Assembly (NCBI GenBank): GCA_018819925.1
Contig: JAHJPG010000031.1
Location: 1-56,851 of the forward strand
From: Pseudomonadota bacterium
GTDB taxonomy: Bacteria > Desulfobacterota > Desulfarculia > Desulfarculales > Desulfarculaceae
DNA: 56,851 nucleotides
Reading direction: 5' to 3'
Position numbers and translations under genes: made by a program. This document shows, piece by piece, positions 42,956-51,155 of this stretch (within the stretch, counting starts at the first letter, position 1; each line of letters begins with the position of its first letter). The notes beneath the pieces were generated by a model. The model ran no database searches, had not been told where the DNA came from, and saw only the letters and a program-made list of their open reading frames with translations.

Positions 42956-43168
42956 CTTCGATTCCGCTGATGTTTGCGGGGTCTACGGCTCTAATAGGTC
43001 TTTCGGGCAAATTTTGCAGGAATTCCGTCATGGAAGTCGCTCTCAACATAGCCGGATGATCTTGACTCAAAGGCCTTGTTGACCGGACGGTACCTGGCCT
43101 GGGGCTTGGGCCGGTGGCCAGCGCTGTCTATTTGACAAGCGCCCGGTCTAGGGGGCCGGCCAGCCTTG

Positions 43169-43624
43169 TTAATCCGCCTGATTCATTCGCCGCAGGTTGA
43201 TGAAGGAGCTTTGGTCGAAACCGACTTTCTTGAAAAAGGCCAGCATGTCACCGGAGTCCCAGCGCACCGCGGTGTAGACTTTCTGTACGCCCCGCTTGAG
43301 CAGGGCCGCGAATAAAACCTCGGCCAGGGCCGCGCCTACCCCCGAGCCCATGTGCTCCGGATCAACCCCGACAAGCTCCAGCCAACCGGAGAGCTCGGTG
43401 CCGAAGCCCCCGATTTTGATCTCTCCCAGGATGAAGCCCACAAGGGCGCCGTCTTCCTCGGCCACGAAGCCAAGGCGGTAAATCTTGTCCACATGCTCGG
43501 CCAGCATGTCCATCCAGGGCTGGGGGACCGGCTGCCTGGTGATGCGGGCCTGAATGCGTTTGACCTCACCGAGGTCCTCATGGGTCATGGGGCGTAGATT
43601 CAAGGGCACTTTGTCGCCTCGCAT
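43169..43624 (-). CDS. GNAT-family N-acetyltransferase
   Basis: This 151-residue single-domain acetyltransferase has a typical GNAT layout: NLRPMTHEDLGEVKRIQ at the start, GFVAEEDGALVGFILGEI in the middle strands, LVGVDPEHMGSGVGAALAEVLF (acetyl-CoA loop) and the late DMLAFFKKVGFD. The acceptor is unknown. Its ATG directly follows the stop of the DUF2080 gene (TAGATG), so the two are a coupled pair. It may acetylate a protein or small molecule linked to that regulator, but this is speculation. Confidence 0.85.
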   Translation of the reverse strand: MRGDKVPLNLRPMTHEDLGEVKRIQARITRQPVPQPWMDMLAEHVDKIYRLGFVAEEDGALVGFILGEIKIGGFGTELSGWLELVGVDPEHMGSGVGAALAEVLFAALLKRGVQKVYTAVRWDSGDMLAFFKKVGFDQSSFINLRRMNQAD

Positions 43625-43825
43625 CTAATCTATACGGATTATCTTGACGTTTTTGCCCACCCACTCCGGCGGCAGATAGACCCTTCCGGAGTTGCCGCTC
43701 TGCTTGACTTCCTTTTCGATCATCTCTTCGCCATAGACCTCGAATTTGGCCTTGTGACGGGGATCGGAGGCTCTCTCCTCGGGGCCGGAACGCTCCCGGC
43801 GGGATGCTCTTTCAGCTTCGCTCAT
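43625..43825 (-). CDS. DUF2080-family (AbrB-like) small protein
   Basis: This 66-residue protein ends with the hallmark of the DUF2080 'transposon-encoded' family, EKEVKQSGNSGRVYLPPEWVGKNVKIIRID, a swapped-hairpin AbrB-like fold. The first 35 residues are charged and disordered. The family is frequent in archaea and anaerobes and is often seen next to mobile genes or acetyltransferases; no transposase is here. A regulatory or antitoxin-like role is possible. It is first in a two-gene unit with a GNAT enzyme and has a perfect 14-bp palindrome 87-100 bases upstream. Confidence 0.75.
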   Translation of the reverse strand: MSEAERASRRERSGPEERASDPRHKAKFEVYGEEMIEKEVKQSGNSGRVYLPPEWVGKNVKIIRID

Positions 43826-43911
43826 GCTCCTGAGGCCCTCGTCGGGTTGGTGGATTTGGGCAATGGCCAGCCTCCATGGCGGGCCAGGTTTGCATGCTAC
43901 AAGATAACTAG

Positions 43912-43925
43912 AATGTAGCTACATT
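43912..43925. promoter_or_regulatory. Perfect 14-bp palindrome, candidate operator
   Basis: AATGTAGCTACATT is perfectly self-complementary and lies in the A+T-rich gap between the minus-strand DUF2080-GNAT unit and the 3' end of the CoA-transferase operon. On the minus strand it falls between TAGTCA and TAGTTAT-like boxes, i.e. in a possible promoter spacer. The AbrB-like protein encoded just downstream is an obvious candidate binder. Confidence 0.5.
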
Positions 43926-43966
43926 GTGACTATAGGGGAGCGGCGGGGGGATGTCAACCCAAAAAA

Positions 43967-44722
43967 TCAGGAGGTCCAGAATCGCTTGGGATCAAAAAGC
44001 CTAATTATTTTCAGATCGTTGGCGGTGGGAGCGGGGGTGATTTCCAGGGTGGAGGCGCAGTCTAAATCCCAGCCGGTGGCTTGGGCAACCTGCTCCCGGC
44101 TGACCCCGGGATGCAGGCTGGTCAGCTGGGCCCGGCCCTGGGGGAAGTTGAATACCCCAAGCGAGGTTATCAAGGCAGCCGGCCCGCCCCGGGTCAGCCC
44201 TTGTTCTTGCCGCCAGCCGGGGTGGGGACCCCAGCCAGGGGAGGTGATGTAGTCCACCTGGGGCACTAGGCGGTGGCGCTCGTGGTTCATGATTATCAGC
44301 AGGCGGCTGGCCAGGCAGGCGATGTCGGCCCCGCCCCCGGAGCCGGGCAGGCGCACCAATCCGCCGCCGGGCCGCCGGGCCTGGTGAGTGTTCACGTTGC
44401 CCCACTGGTCCATTTGGGCCCCGCCGATGAAGCCCAGGTCCACCCGCCCGCCGGAAAGCAGGCTCATCACCTCGTCCAGGCCGCAGAGCTTCAGGGCATC
44501 GGACTGGTTGGGCGCGTCGCCCATGGTGATGATGGGCGCGTTGGCCGGCCGGTCGCGCAGCACCCCGTTTTCGAACAATCCCAAAGCCCTGGGGGCGTGG
44601 GTCTGTTTGGCCAACATGAAGGCCAACAGGGGCAGGCGCATGCCCACGAAAACCACATCGCCGTTTTTTATCTGACGGGCGGCGGCGGTGACCATGATCT
44701 CGGCCGGGGTGTAGGCGCTCAC
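43967..44722 (-). CDS. CoA-transferase family I, subunit B
   Basis: This 251-residue beta subunit carries the catalytic glutamate loop: FENGVLRDRP around residue 50, matching the ENG motif of glutaconate-type CoA-transferases that form a glutamyl-CoA intermediate. SGGRVDLGFIGGAQMDQWGNVNT and the GGGAD loop are also typical. The GTG at 44722 overlaps the subunit A stop (GTGA); the longer frame from 45103 is a shadow of subunit A. It probably activates or recycles a dicarboxylic or fatty acid as CoA thioester. The substrate is unknown, and a role in aromatic or fatty-acid degradation is suggested only by bam and hbd in the window. Confidence 0.85.
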   Translation of the reverse strand: MSAYTPAEIMVTAAARQIKNGDVVFVGMRLPLLAFMLAKQTHAPRALGLFENGVLRDRPANAPIITMGDAPNQSDALKLCGLDEVMSLLSGGRVDLGFIGGAQMDQWGNVNTHQARRPGGGLVRLPGSGGGADIACLASRLLIIMNHERHRLVPQVDYITSPGWGPHPGWRQEQGLTRGGPAALITSLGVFNFPQGRAQLTSLHPGVSREQVAQATGWDLDCASTLEITPAPTANDLKIIRLFDPKRFWTS

Positions 44723-45645
44723 CAACCGTACTCCAGGGGCGCGCCGGGCCGGCTGTGGCGCGGCAATAGCCCCTGGCGGCGGGCGCTGCCCAGCTTTTCC
44801 AGATAGGCTTCCCGCCCGCTCAGGCCGTCCACCCACTCCCGTTGCCAGGCCCGGGCGTTCTCCGGGTCCCGGGTGGCGGCCGCGTAGTCCAAGTAATACT
44901 GGTTGTCCAGGTCGTAATAGCCCAGCACCGGGGCGGGGTGGGCCCCCCAGGGCACCTCGCACACCGCGTCCACCAGAAGGCCCGGCACCAGGGTGCGGTC
45001 CGGGTCGCGGCGGATCACCGCGCTGTCCACGATCTCCTCGCAGGTGATCAGCACCCGGGAACTGGCCATGGCCGCCTGCTTGGTGAAGCCCGCCGCTCCC
45101 CACACCTGGCAGTTGCCCTCCTTGTCGGCCCTCTGCACGTGGACCAGGGCAACGTCGGGGTTAACCGCCTGGATAGCCAGCAGCTTCTGGCCGCTGTGGG
45201 GGCAGGTGAGGGCCTTGAATTGAGGGTTTTGCAGCGCTATGTCGCTGCCCAGGGGCGAGCGGCCCACGGCCATGGGCAGGCCCCGGGCTCCGGCCTCCAG
45301 GGCCAGGGTGATGGAGAAGTTGCTGTGGTCCAGCACCTCTAGCGGCCGGGGGAGCCCCTGCTCCACCGCCCGGCGGAAGTTGTAGCCGATGCCGGTGCTT
45401 ACGTTGCCCACCCAGGCGGCGATCACCCGCTCCGCCAAGCCGGCCCCGATGATCTGGTCGATGCTGATGTTGGAGATGGGGGCCACCAGGGTGAGGGGGC
45501 CGATGCCCTGGCGTATGATCTCATGGGCCGCGGCAAAGGGTATGAAGCCCTCCAGGGCGGCGGAGAGCACCACGCTGTCCCCGGGGCGCACCAGATCGGT
45601 CACCGCCTGAGACAGGCTCTTCACTTTGCCGCGCGCCTTGCCCAT
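44719..45645 (-). CDS. CoA-transferase family I, subunit A
   Basis: This 308-residue alpha subunit has the glutaconate-CoA-transferase-like fold, with DLVRPGDSVVLSAALEGFIPFAAAHEIIRQG, GNVSTGIGYNFRRAVE, DVALVHVQRADKEGNCQVWGA and VITCEEIVD. GGGAGG lies three to four bases before the ATG. It is translationally coupled to subunit B, with which it should form a heterotetramer or larger assembly. It is not a succinyl-CoA:acetoacetate (SCOT) type, whose subunits are shorter. A 64-base gap separates it from the unknown gene at 45710 on the same strand. Confidence 0.85.
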   Translation of the reverse strand: MGKARGKVKSLSQAVTDLVRPGDSVVLSAALEGFIPFAAAHEIIRQGIGPLTLVAPISNISIDQIIGAGLAERVIAAWVGNVSTGIGYNFRRAVEQGLPRPLEVLDHSNFSITLALEAGARGLPMAVGRSPLGSDIALQNPQFKALTCPHSGQKLLAIQAVNPDVALVHVQRADKEGNCQVWGAAGFTKQAAMASSRVLITCEEIVDSAVIRRDPDRTLVPGLLVDAVCEVPWGAHPAPVLGYYDLDNQYYLDYAAATRDPENARAWQREWVDGLSGREAYLEKLGSARRQGLLPRHSRPGAPLEYGW

Positions 45646-45709
45646 GAACCTCCCTAGCTACAATCCAGCTATCCAGAGATAACAGATTTGGGGGCCGGCA
45701 AACAAGACG

Positions 45710-46417
45710 CTAAAAAAACTCCCGCGCGGCCTGGGGGTTGCGCTTGAAGCCCTGCTTGAGCAGACCGTCCACCTGCCCCATGACTTGCGCGGTGGGCCGG
45801 GGCTGGGCCACCGGCTCCTCCAGGCCCATTTCCCGCGCCTTGAGGGGCCTGAAGGACAGGGCCTCGGCCGAGAGAGCCTTTTCCTTGGCCGAGAAATTGC
45901 CACCCATGATATTGCGCTTGTGCAATTCGTCCGGATTCATGGAACGCAGGTAGGCGATCAGCATCATCAGGTCGTGGTTGGCCTCAAAGGCAAGGATGTC
46001 CCGGTTCACCTCCTTGGTGAGCTTCAGGGCCTTTTGCCTCTCGGCCTCCAGGGCCGCCGCCCCTTCCACCAGTCCCTGGTAGAGCCCCCGGATAAGGCTG
46101 ACGTAGCGGGCGGCTCGGGTCAGGCCCCGGAGTGGGGCGAGGCCCACGGCAGGGGCGGCGCTGGCCACCGATTGGGGCCGGGGGGGGCTGATCCCGGCGG
46201 CGGCGAAGAATTTTTCTCGGAGGTTCGCATCGCCCAGGGCCCGGCCCAGGCGCGCCCGGTGCTTTTCCCAGGCGGCGATTCCCCCCAAAAGGGAGCTGAC
46301 CGCTTCGGTGACCAGGAGCATCTCTTCCTCGATAACCCGGCGCTCGCGGAAGTAATTCTGTATTATTTCTTGCTTTACCGCTTGGTTGAGCGCCTGGATG
46401 TAGGTGTCGTCCCCCAT
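45710..46417 (-). CDS. Conserved-looking hypothetical protein, helical
   Basis: I do not recognise this 235-residue protein. It is predicted mostly helical and cytoplasmic, with no signal peptide. The N-terminus (YIQALNQAVKQEIIQNYFRERRVIEEEM) is amphipathic and may form a coiled coil. The centre holds AALEAERQKALKLTKEVNRDILAFEANHDLMMLIAYLRSMN, and a C-terminal Pro/Ala segment leads to a short helix. There are no cysteines or nucleotide motifs. GGGGAG precedes the ATG. It lies upstream of the CoA-transferase pair and divergent from NAD kinase; the gene order gives no clear role. Confidence 0.7.
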   Translation of the reverse strand: MGDDTYIQALNQAVKQEIIQNYFRERRVIEEEMLLVTEAVSSLLGGIAAWEKHRARLGRALGDANLREKFFAAAGISPPRPQSVASAAPAVGLAPLRGLTRAARYVSLIRGLYQGLVEGAAALEAERQKALKLTKEVNRDILAFEANHDLMMLIAYLRSMNPDELHKRNIMGGNFSAKEKALSAEALSFRPLKAREMGLEEPVAQPRPTAQVMGQVDGLLKQGFKRNPQAAREFF

Positions 46418-46491
46418 TTGTCTCCCCGTGATGGCAAACTGGTTGTTAGGTGGGCCGCTTTTTGTTAGCTTTGCCCCAAGGAGCCGTTTTC

Positions 46492-47346
46492 ATGCCCAAG
46501 GTTACTATTATATATAAAGCCAAAACTCCCGCCGCCCAGGAGCAGGCGGAGCACCTTGGCCAGTGGCTGGGGGAGCGTAGCGCCGGGGTCCATTTGCTGG
46601 AGGCCAAGGGCGGCGAGCCCCGCGCGGGCAACGGATTGGAAGAGCCCCTGCCCGCCGACACCGGGCTGGTGGTGGTGCTGGGTGGCGACGGCACCATGCT
46701 GGGGGCGGTGCGCCAGGTGGTGACCAGCGGCCTGGAAGGGGTTCCCATCCTGGGGGTGAACCTGGGCGGGCTGGGCTTTTTGACCGCCCTGGCCCCCAAG
46801 GAGCTGTTGCCGGCCATGGAAAAAGTGCTGGCCGGGCATTACCAGGCCTCGCCCCGGCTCATGCTGGATGGAATCGTGCGGCGGCAAGGCCGCGAACTGG
46901 CCCGTTTCATCGCCCTGAACGATCTGGTCATCAACAAGGCCGCCCTGGCCCGTATCGTGGAGTTGGAGGCGGTGGTGGACGGCAGCCCCCTCACCACCTT
47001 TCAGGCGGACGGCCTGATCGTTTCCACCCCCACCGGCTCCACCGCTTACAACCTCTCGGCTGGCGGGCCCATCTGCCACCCGGCCCTCAACTGCATCGTG
47101 GTGAGCCCCATCTGCTCCTTCACCCTCACCAATCGCCCGCTGCTGCTGGGACCGGAGATGACCCTGTCGGTGACTTTGGGCCACCGGGCCCAGGAGACCA
47201 CCCTGACCTGCGACGGCCAGGTGGGCCTGGAGTTGGAGCCCGGCGACGAGATTCGCTTCCAGCGGTCGGAGCATACGGTGCATCTGATCCAGTCACCTTT
47301 TCGGGACTACTTCGAAATTCTCAAAACCAAGTTGCGCTGGGGTTAG
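46492..47346 (+). CDS. nadK: NAD kinase
   Basis: This 284-residue cytoplasmic enzyme phosphorylates NAD+ to NADP+. The ATP/polyphosphate motif GGDGTML, GVNLGGLGFLTAL and the NAD-site TPTGSTAYNLSAGGP are all present, followed by SPICSFTLTNRPLLL and TCDGQ. The ATG at 46492 has AAGGAG ten bases upstream; the longer frame from 46450 is not supported. It converges on the histidine kinase gene with a four-base overlap of the 3' ends. Confidence 0.95.
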   Translation: MPKVTIIYKAKTPAAQEQAEHLGQWLGERSAGVHLLEAKGGEPRAGNGLEEPLPADTGLVVVLGGDGTMLGAVRQVVTSGLEGVPILGVNLGGLGFLTALAPKELLPAMEKVLAGHYQASPRLMLDGIVRRQGRELARFIALNDLVINKAALARIVELEAVVDGSPLTTFQADGLIVSTPTGSTAYNLSAGGPICHPALNCIVVSPICSFTLTNRPLLLGPEMTLSVTLGHRAQETTLTCDGQVGLELEPGDEIRFQRSEHTVHLIQSPFRDYFEILKTKLRWG

Positions 47347-48398
47347 CCTTCTTCCGAGGATGCCCCGCCCCCCCGGGGCAGGACAACCCGAAAAACACTG
47401 CCCCGGCCCAAAGTGCTCTCCAACTCCATGGTCCCGCCGTGGGCCAGCACGTTCTTGCGGGTGATGGCCAGGCCCAGCCCGGTGCCCCCTTGCTTGGTGG
47501 TGAAAAAGGGGGAAAAGACCTTTTTTTGATCCTCGGGGGAGATGCCCGGACCCTGGTCCGTCACCTCCAAGGCCACCTGGTCGTTGCCGGCCTGACCCCT
47601 GACCAAGACCTCCCCTCCCCGGGGCGAGGCCTGCACCGCGTTTTGCACCAGGTTGATGAGCACCTGCCTTAGCCGGCCCGCATCGGCGGGCACCCAAAGG
47701 TCCCGGCCGTCCAACTCGCTCAACAGGCGCACCCCGCGCTCCCGGGCCACGGCCTCGGTGAGGGTGAAGACCTCCGCCACCAAGCCGCCCAACTCCAGCG
47801 GAACCAGGCGCAACTCCAGGGGCCGGGAGTAGTCCAGCATCTGGCGCAGCAGGGTTTCCATGTGGCCCACCTGGTCCACGATGATCTTGAGCTGACGGCG
47901 GTAGGGGTGGCCGGGCTCCATATCCCGGTGAATGCGCAGGGCGAAGCCGCCGATGGCGATGAGAGGCGCCTTGAGCTCATGGGCCACCGCCGCGGCGGCC
48001 TGCCCCAGCAGGGCCAGATTCTCGGCCTCCTTGAGGCGGCGGGCCTCGCGGCGCTCCCGGTCCACCAAAAAGCCGGTGAGGGCGCCAGTGAAAAAGTAGA
48101 GCCCCAGCTCCAGGATAATCGAGAGGGCCGCCGTCCGTCCGGTGTTGGGGATTAGAAAAAAATCGATGTAGTTAAGGCAAATAAGGGCGGCGCAAACCAG
48201 GCCGCCCCTTAGACCGAAGAGCAGGCTGGCCATGAACAAGGGTAAGAAGAAAAGGCGCTGCACCAGGGCGGAGAGATCGGGGCGGACGGGCAAAAGCAGG
48301 AAATGCGCTACGCTGAGGCCGCCCATCAACATGGCCACCGGCGCCACCTTGACCCAGGTGGGAACGATGCTCCAACGGCGGCGCATTTCATCCAGCAT
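47343..48398 (-). CDS. Membrane sensor histidine kinase
   Basis: This 351-residue inner-membrane kinase has four close transmembrane helices (about 17-120, without a large periplasmic loop), a short coiled linker, and a HisKA domain with the phospho-acceptor His in AVAHELKAPL. The ATPase domain follows with N-box VLINLVQNAVQAS, G1 DQGPGIS and G2 GGTGLGLAI. The membrane part resembles the DUF4118/KdpD-like fold. ATG 48398 is taken; starts further upstream would run into the divergent gene region. No response regulator is adjacent, so its partner is elsewhere. It probably senses a membrane or intracellular signal. Confidence 0.88.
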   Translation of the reverse strand: MLDEMRRRWSIVPTWVKVAPVAMLMGGLSVAHFLLLPVRPDLSALVQRLFFLPLFMASLLFGLRGGLVCAALICLNYIDFFLIPNTGRTAALSIILELGLYFFTGALTGFLVDRERREARRLKEAENLALLGQAAAAVAHELKAPLIAIGGFALRIHRDMEPGHPYRRQLKIIVDQVGHMETLLRQMLDYSRPLELRLVPLELGGLVAEVFTLTEAVARERGVRLLSELDGRDLWVPADAGRLRQVLINLVQNAVQASPRGGEVLVRGQAGNDQVALEVTDQGPGISPEDQKKVFSPFFTTKQGGTGLGLAITRKNVLAHGGTMELESTLGRGSVFRVVLPRGGGASSEEG

Positions 48399-48603
48399 GA
48401 TTATGGAATCACTCCCGGGAGACGCATAAAAAACTCGGAAATATTCACACAATAGCATCCCCCGGGGGCCGGGCCAAGCTGGAGCACGGTTTTTACTTGG
48501 CGCTGGGGGTGGCGGCGTGCTACCAAATCTTTTAAGATGTCTTGTCGAGGGCGGCCGGGTCCGGGGGATTGCGCTTGCCCTCAGAAGCATAAGGAGATTG
48601 TCC

Positions 48604-49035
48604 ATGGCCCGAAACATCAGGATTTTGGTTCTTTGCGCCTTGCTTCTTTGCATGCCGCTGATCATGGCCATGGGCATGGGGGGCAGCGAGGTGCCCACCC
48701 GCATCCCGGAGCCCGCAGCCAACTATCTGGTGACCCTCACCGACCAGGGGGGCACCCGGGTGGACCTGAGCCATTTCTCCGTTGAGGGCGTGCTGTTCTT
48801 GGCCGGCGAAATGGGCCGGGGGGAGTTGGCGGTGCCCCTGGAGGAGGTCAAGGACGTGGTGTTCAGGCGCAAGGACGGCGAGTTAAAGGCCGAGGTGATC
48901 CTGGCCAACGGTAAGAGCGTGATGGTGACGGTCAAGGGCAGCCTCAAGGCCACCGGCAAGACCTCCTTCGGCAATTACCGCATCGCCCTGGACGAGGTGA
49001 GCCGCATCCAGGTAAAGGGGCTCAAGCGCGACTAG
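48604..49035 (+). CDS. Hypothetical exported protein
   Basis: This 143-residue protein begins with a signal peptide (about 1-22, ILVLCALLLCMPLIMAMG) with no clear lipobox. The mature part is a compact beta-rich sequence (VTLTDQGGTRVDLSHFSVEGVLFLAGEMGRGELAVPLEEVKDVVFRRK...) that reads like repeated short strands. I do not recognise the family. AGGAG lies seven bases before the ATG; a longer frame from 48517 is not supported. It is divergent from the histidine kinase, and its stop overlaps the rhomboid gene's end by four bases on the opposite strand. Confidence 0.7.
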   Translation: MARNIRILVLCALLLCMPLIMAMGMGGSEVPTRIPEPAANYLVTLTDQGGTRVDLSHFSVEGVLFLAGEMGRGELAVPLEEVKDVVFRRKDGELKAEVILANGKSVMVTVKGSLKATGKTSFGNYRIALDEVSRIQVKGLKRD

Positions 49036-49721
49036 GGCAAGGTTCCCGGACCGCGCCCCCGGGGGCGGCCCGGGCGCGGCAGGAAAAAGCGGATCAGCAC
49101 CAGCCCCACCACAAAGCCTCCGATGTGGGCCATCCAGGCCACCCCGGGTCCGCCGCTGCCCAGCACCTGGAACAAAAACCAGACCCCCAACACGATGACC
49201 GCCGGCACCTTGATAAGCTGCACGAAAAAGAAAAACCAGATCAGCACCACCACGTTGGCTCGGGGATAGAGCAGGAAATAAGCACCCAACACGGTGGCTA
49301 TGGCCCCCGAGGCCCCGATCATGGGCAGCTGGGAGGAGGGCCCGGCCAGCACGTGGGCCAGGCTGGCCAGCGCCCCGCCCGCCAGATAGAAGGCCACAAA
49401 GCGCACCGGCCCCAGCCGATCCTCGATGTTGTTGCCGAATATCCACAGATAGAGCATGTTGCCGGCCAGGTGAAAAAAGCCGCCGTGCAGAAACATGGCG
49501 CTGACCAGGGTCAGGGGCTGGGGCAGCCAGGCCAGGGACGGGGGCACCGGCAGAGAGCCGGTCAGCCAGACCGGCACCACCCCATACTGGTAGGCGAACA
49601 CCAACTCCGCCTGGGCGGGCAGCACCATTTGGTACAAGTAAACCGCCACGTTTAGGGCGATGATCCCCAGGGTGACGTAAGGGGTGCCCTGGAGCGGGTT
49701 TTCGTCGCGAATGGGTATCAA
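49032..49721 (-). CDS. Rhomboid-family intramembrane serine protease
   Basis: This 229-residue protein has six or more transmembrane helices. The oxyanion/structural HGGFFHLAGNMLYLWIFG (H...N), the catalytic serine in GASGAIA and the catalytic histidine in MAHIGGFVVG are all present, so it should be active. Rhomboids cleave membrane-spanning substrates; the target here is unknown. The C-terminal tail is short and basic. It is divergent from miaB. Confidence 0.92.
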   Translation of the reverse strand: MIPIRDENPLQGTPYVTLGIIALNVAVYLYQMVLPAQAELVFAYQYGVVPVWLTGSLPVPPSLAWLPQPLTLVSAMFLHGGFFHLAGNMLYLWIFGNNIEDRLGPVRFVAFYLAGGALASLAHVLAGPSSQLPMIGASGAIATVLGAYFLLYPRANVVVLIWFFFFVQLIKVPAVIVLGVWFLFQVLGSGGPGVAWMAHIGGFVVGLVLIRFFLPRPGRPRGRGPGTLP

Positions 49722-49754
49722 GGCAGCTCCTTTGGTCCGGGATAACGCCGGCGC

Positions 49755-49782
49755 TTGCGCCCAACCTGGACCCGGGTATAGT
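49755..49782 (+). promoter_or_regulatory. Candidate promoter of miaB
   Basis: TTGCGC (49755-49760) and TATAGT (49777-49782) with a 16-base spacer, 33 bases before the miaB ATG. The -10 box is good and the -35 box is partial. Confidence 0.4.
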
Positions 49783-49815
49783 TTTTAACACATACCCAAG
49801 GAGCAAGGGTGGGGC

Positions 49816-51153
49816 ATGGCCTCGCAGAGCGAAAAAAGAGTACACATAGCCACCTTCGGCTGCCAGATGAATGCCTATGATTCGGCCCGCATGGCCGGAA
49901 TGCTGGCCCAGATGGGCTATGCCCAGGTGGAGCGGCCGGACCAGGCCGATTTGATCGTCTTGAACACCTGCTCGGTGCGCCACAGGGCCGAGGAGAAGGT
50001 CTACTCCTACGTGGGCGAGCTGAAGCGGCTCAAGCGGGAGCGTCCCTGGCTGTTGATCGGAGTGGGCGGCTGCGTGGCCCAGCAGGAAGGCGACAGCCTG
50101 CTCAAGCGCTTGCCTCACCTTGATTTCGTCTTCGGGCCCGACGCCCTGGGGAGCCTGCCCGAGATGGTGACCCAGGCCGCCCGGGGCAAGCGCCTGGCCC
50201 TCACCAGCCTGGGCGCCCCCGCCCGGCCGGTGGATATCATTATCCCGGCCGAGCCGGGGCTCAAGGCCATGGTCACGGTGATGACCGGTTGCGACAATTT
50301 CTGCTCCTATTGCGTGGTGCCCTATGTGCGGGGCCGGGAGCGCTCCCGGACGGCGGGTGAGATTTTGGAGGAGGTGGCCGCCCTGGTGGACGCCGGGGTG
50401 CGCGAGATAACCCTTCTGGGCCAGAACGTGAACTCCTACCGCGACCCTGACGGTGGCCTGGATTTCGCCGGGCTCCTGGCCCGGGTGGACCAGATAAAAG
50501 ACCTCTGGCGCATCCGCTTCACCACCAGCCACCCCAAGGACCTGGGGCAAGGGCTCACCGAGGCCCTGGCCGGCCTGGACAAGGTCATGGAGCAGCTGCA
50601 CCTGCCCGCCCAGTCGGGTAGCGACCGTATGCTGAAGGCCATGAACCGGGGCTACACCAGGGCGCAATATCTGGATCTGGTGCGCCGCTTGCGCGAGATG
50701 GTTCCCCAGGTGGCCCTGGGCGGGGACATCATCGTGGGCTTCCCCGGCGAAACCCGGCAAGATTTTGAACAGACCTTGAGTATGCTGGAGGAAGTCGGTT
50801 ACGATTTCCTCTACAGCTTCAAATACTCCGACCGTCCATTCACCCGTGCCGGACGCCTGGAGGGCAAGCTGGACGATGAAACCAAGGGCCGGCGTCTGGT
50901 CGAGTTGCAGGCATTGCAAAGGGTCCTGGGCCTTCAGGAGCACCAGGCCCAGGCGGGGCGGGTGGAAGAGGTGCTGGTGGAGGGTCCGGCCAAACATGGC
51001 CAGGGGCTCATGAGCGGCCGCAGCCGGGCCGGGCGGGTGGTGAACTTCCCTGGCCCTCCGGAACTGGCCGGCCGGTTGGCCATGGTGCGCATCACCCAGG
51101 GACGGGAGAATTCGCTGCTGGGCGAACTGGCCTCGGCAACAGGAGAGCGTTAG
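49816..51153 (+). CDS. miaB: tRNA-2-methylthio-N6-dimethylallyladenosine synthase MiaB
   Basis: This 445-residue radical-SAM methylthiotransferase modifies A37 of certain tRNAs. The N-terminal UPF0004 domain supplies three cluster cysteines (FGCQMNAYDS, NTCSVR, GGCVAQ). The radical-SAM motif CDNFCSYC follows near residue 157, then a C-terminal TRAM domain (about 375-440). These features place it in MiaB rather than RimO or MtaB; LNTCSVRHRAEEKVYSYVG is MiaB-like. It is followed at once (two bases) by the nuclease-family gene and probably co-transcribed with the genes up to 54.4 kb. Confidence 0.94.
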   Translation: MASQSEKRVHIATFGCQMNAYDSARMAGMLAQMGYAQVERPDQADLIVLNTCSVRHRAEEKVYSYVGELKRLKRERPWLLIGVGGCVAQQEGDSLLKRLPHLDFVFGPDALGSLPEMVTQAARGKRLALTSLGAPARPVDIIIPAEPGLKAMVTVMTGCDNFCSYCVVPYVRGRERSRTAGEILEEVAALVDAGVREITLLGQNVNSYRDPDGGLDFAGLLARVDQIKDLWRIRFTTSHPKDLGQGLTEALAGLDKVMEQLHLPAQSGSDRMLKAMNRGYTRAQYLDLVRRLREMVPQVALGGDIIVGFPGETRQDFEQTLSMLEEVGYDFLYSFKYSDRPFTRAGRLEGKLDDETKGRRLVELQALQRVLGLQEHQAQAGRVEEVLVEGPAKHGQGLMSGRSRAGRVVNFPGPPELAGRLAMVRITQGRENSLLGELASATGER

Positions 51154-51155
51154 GC

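Noticed and set aside
42934-42960. Sigma-54 promoter for bamB (GG-N10-GC across the CCGGCA hairpin)
   Set aside because: The -12 part is CGGCT rather than TTGCA/T and the match is explained by the palindrome itself.
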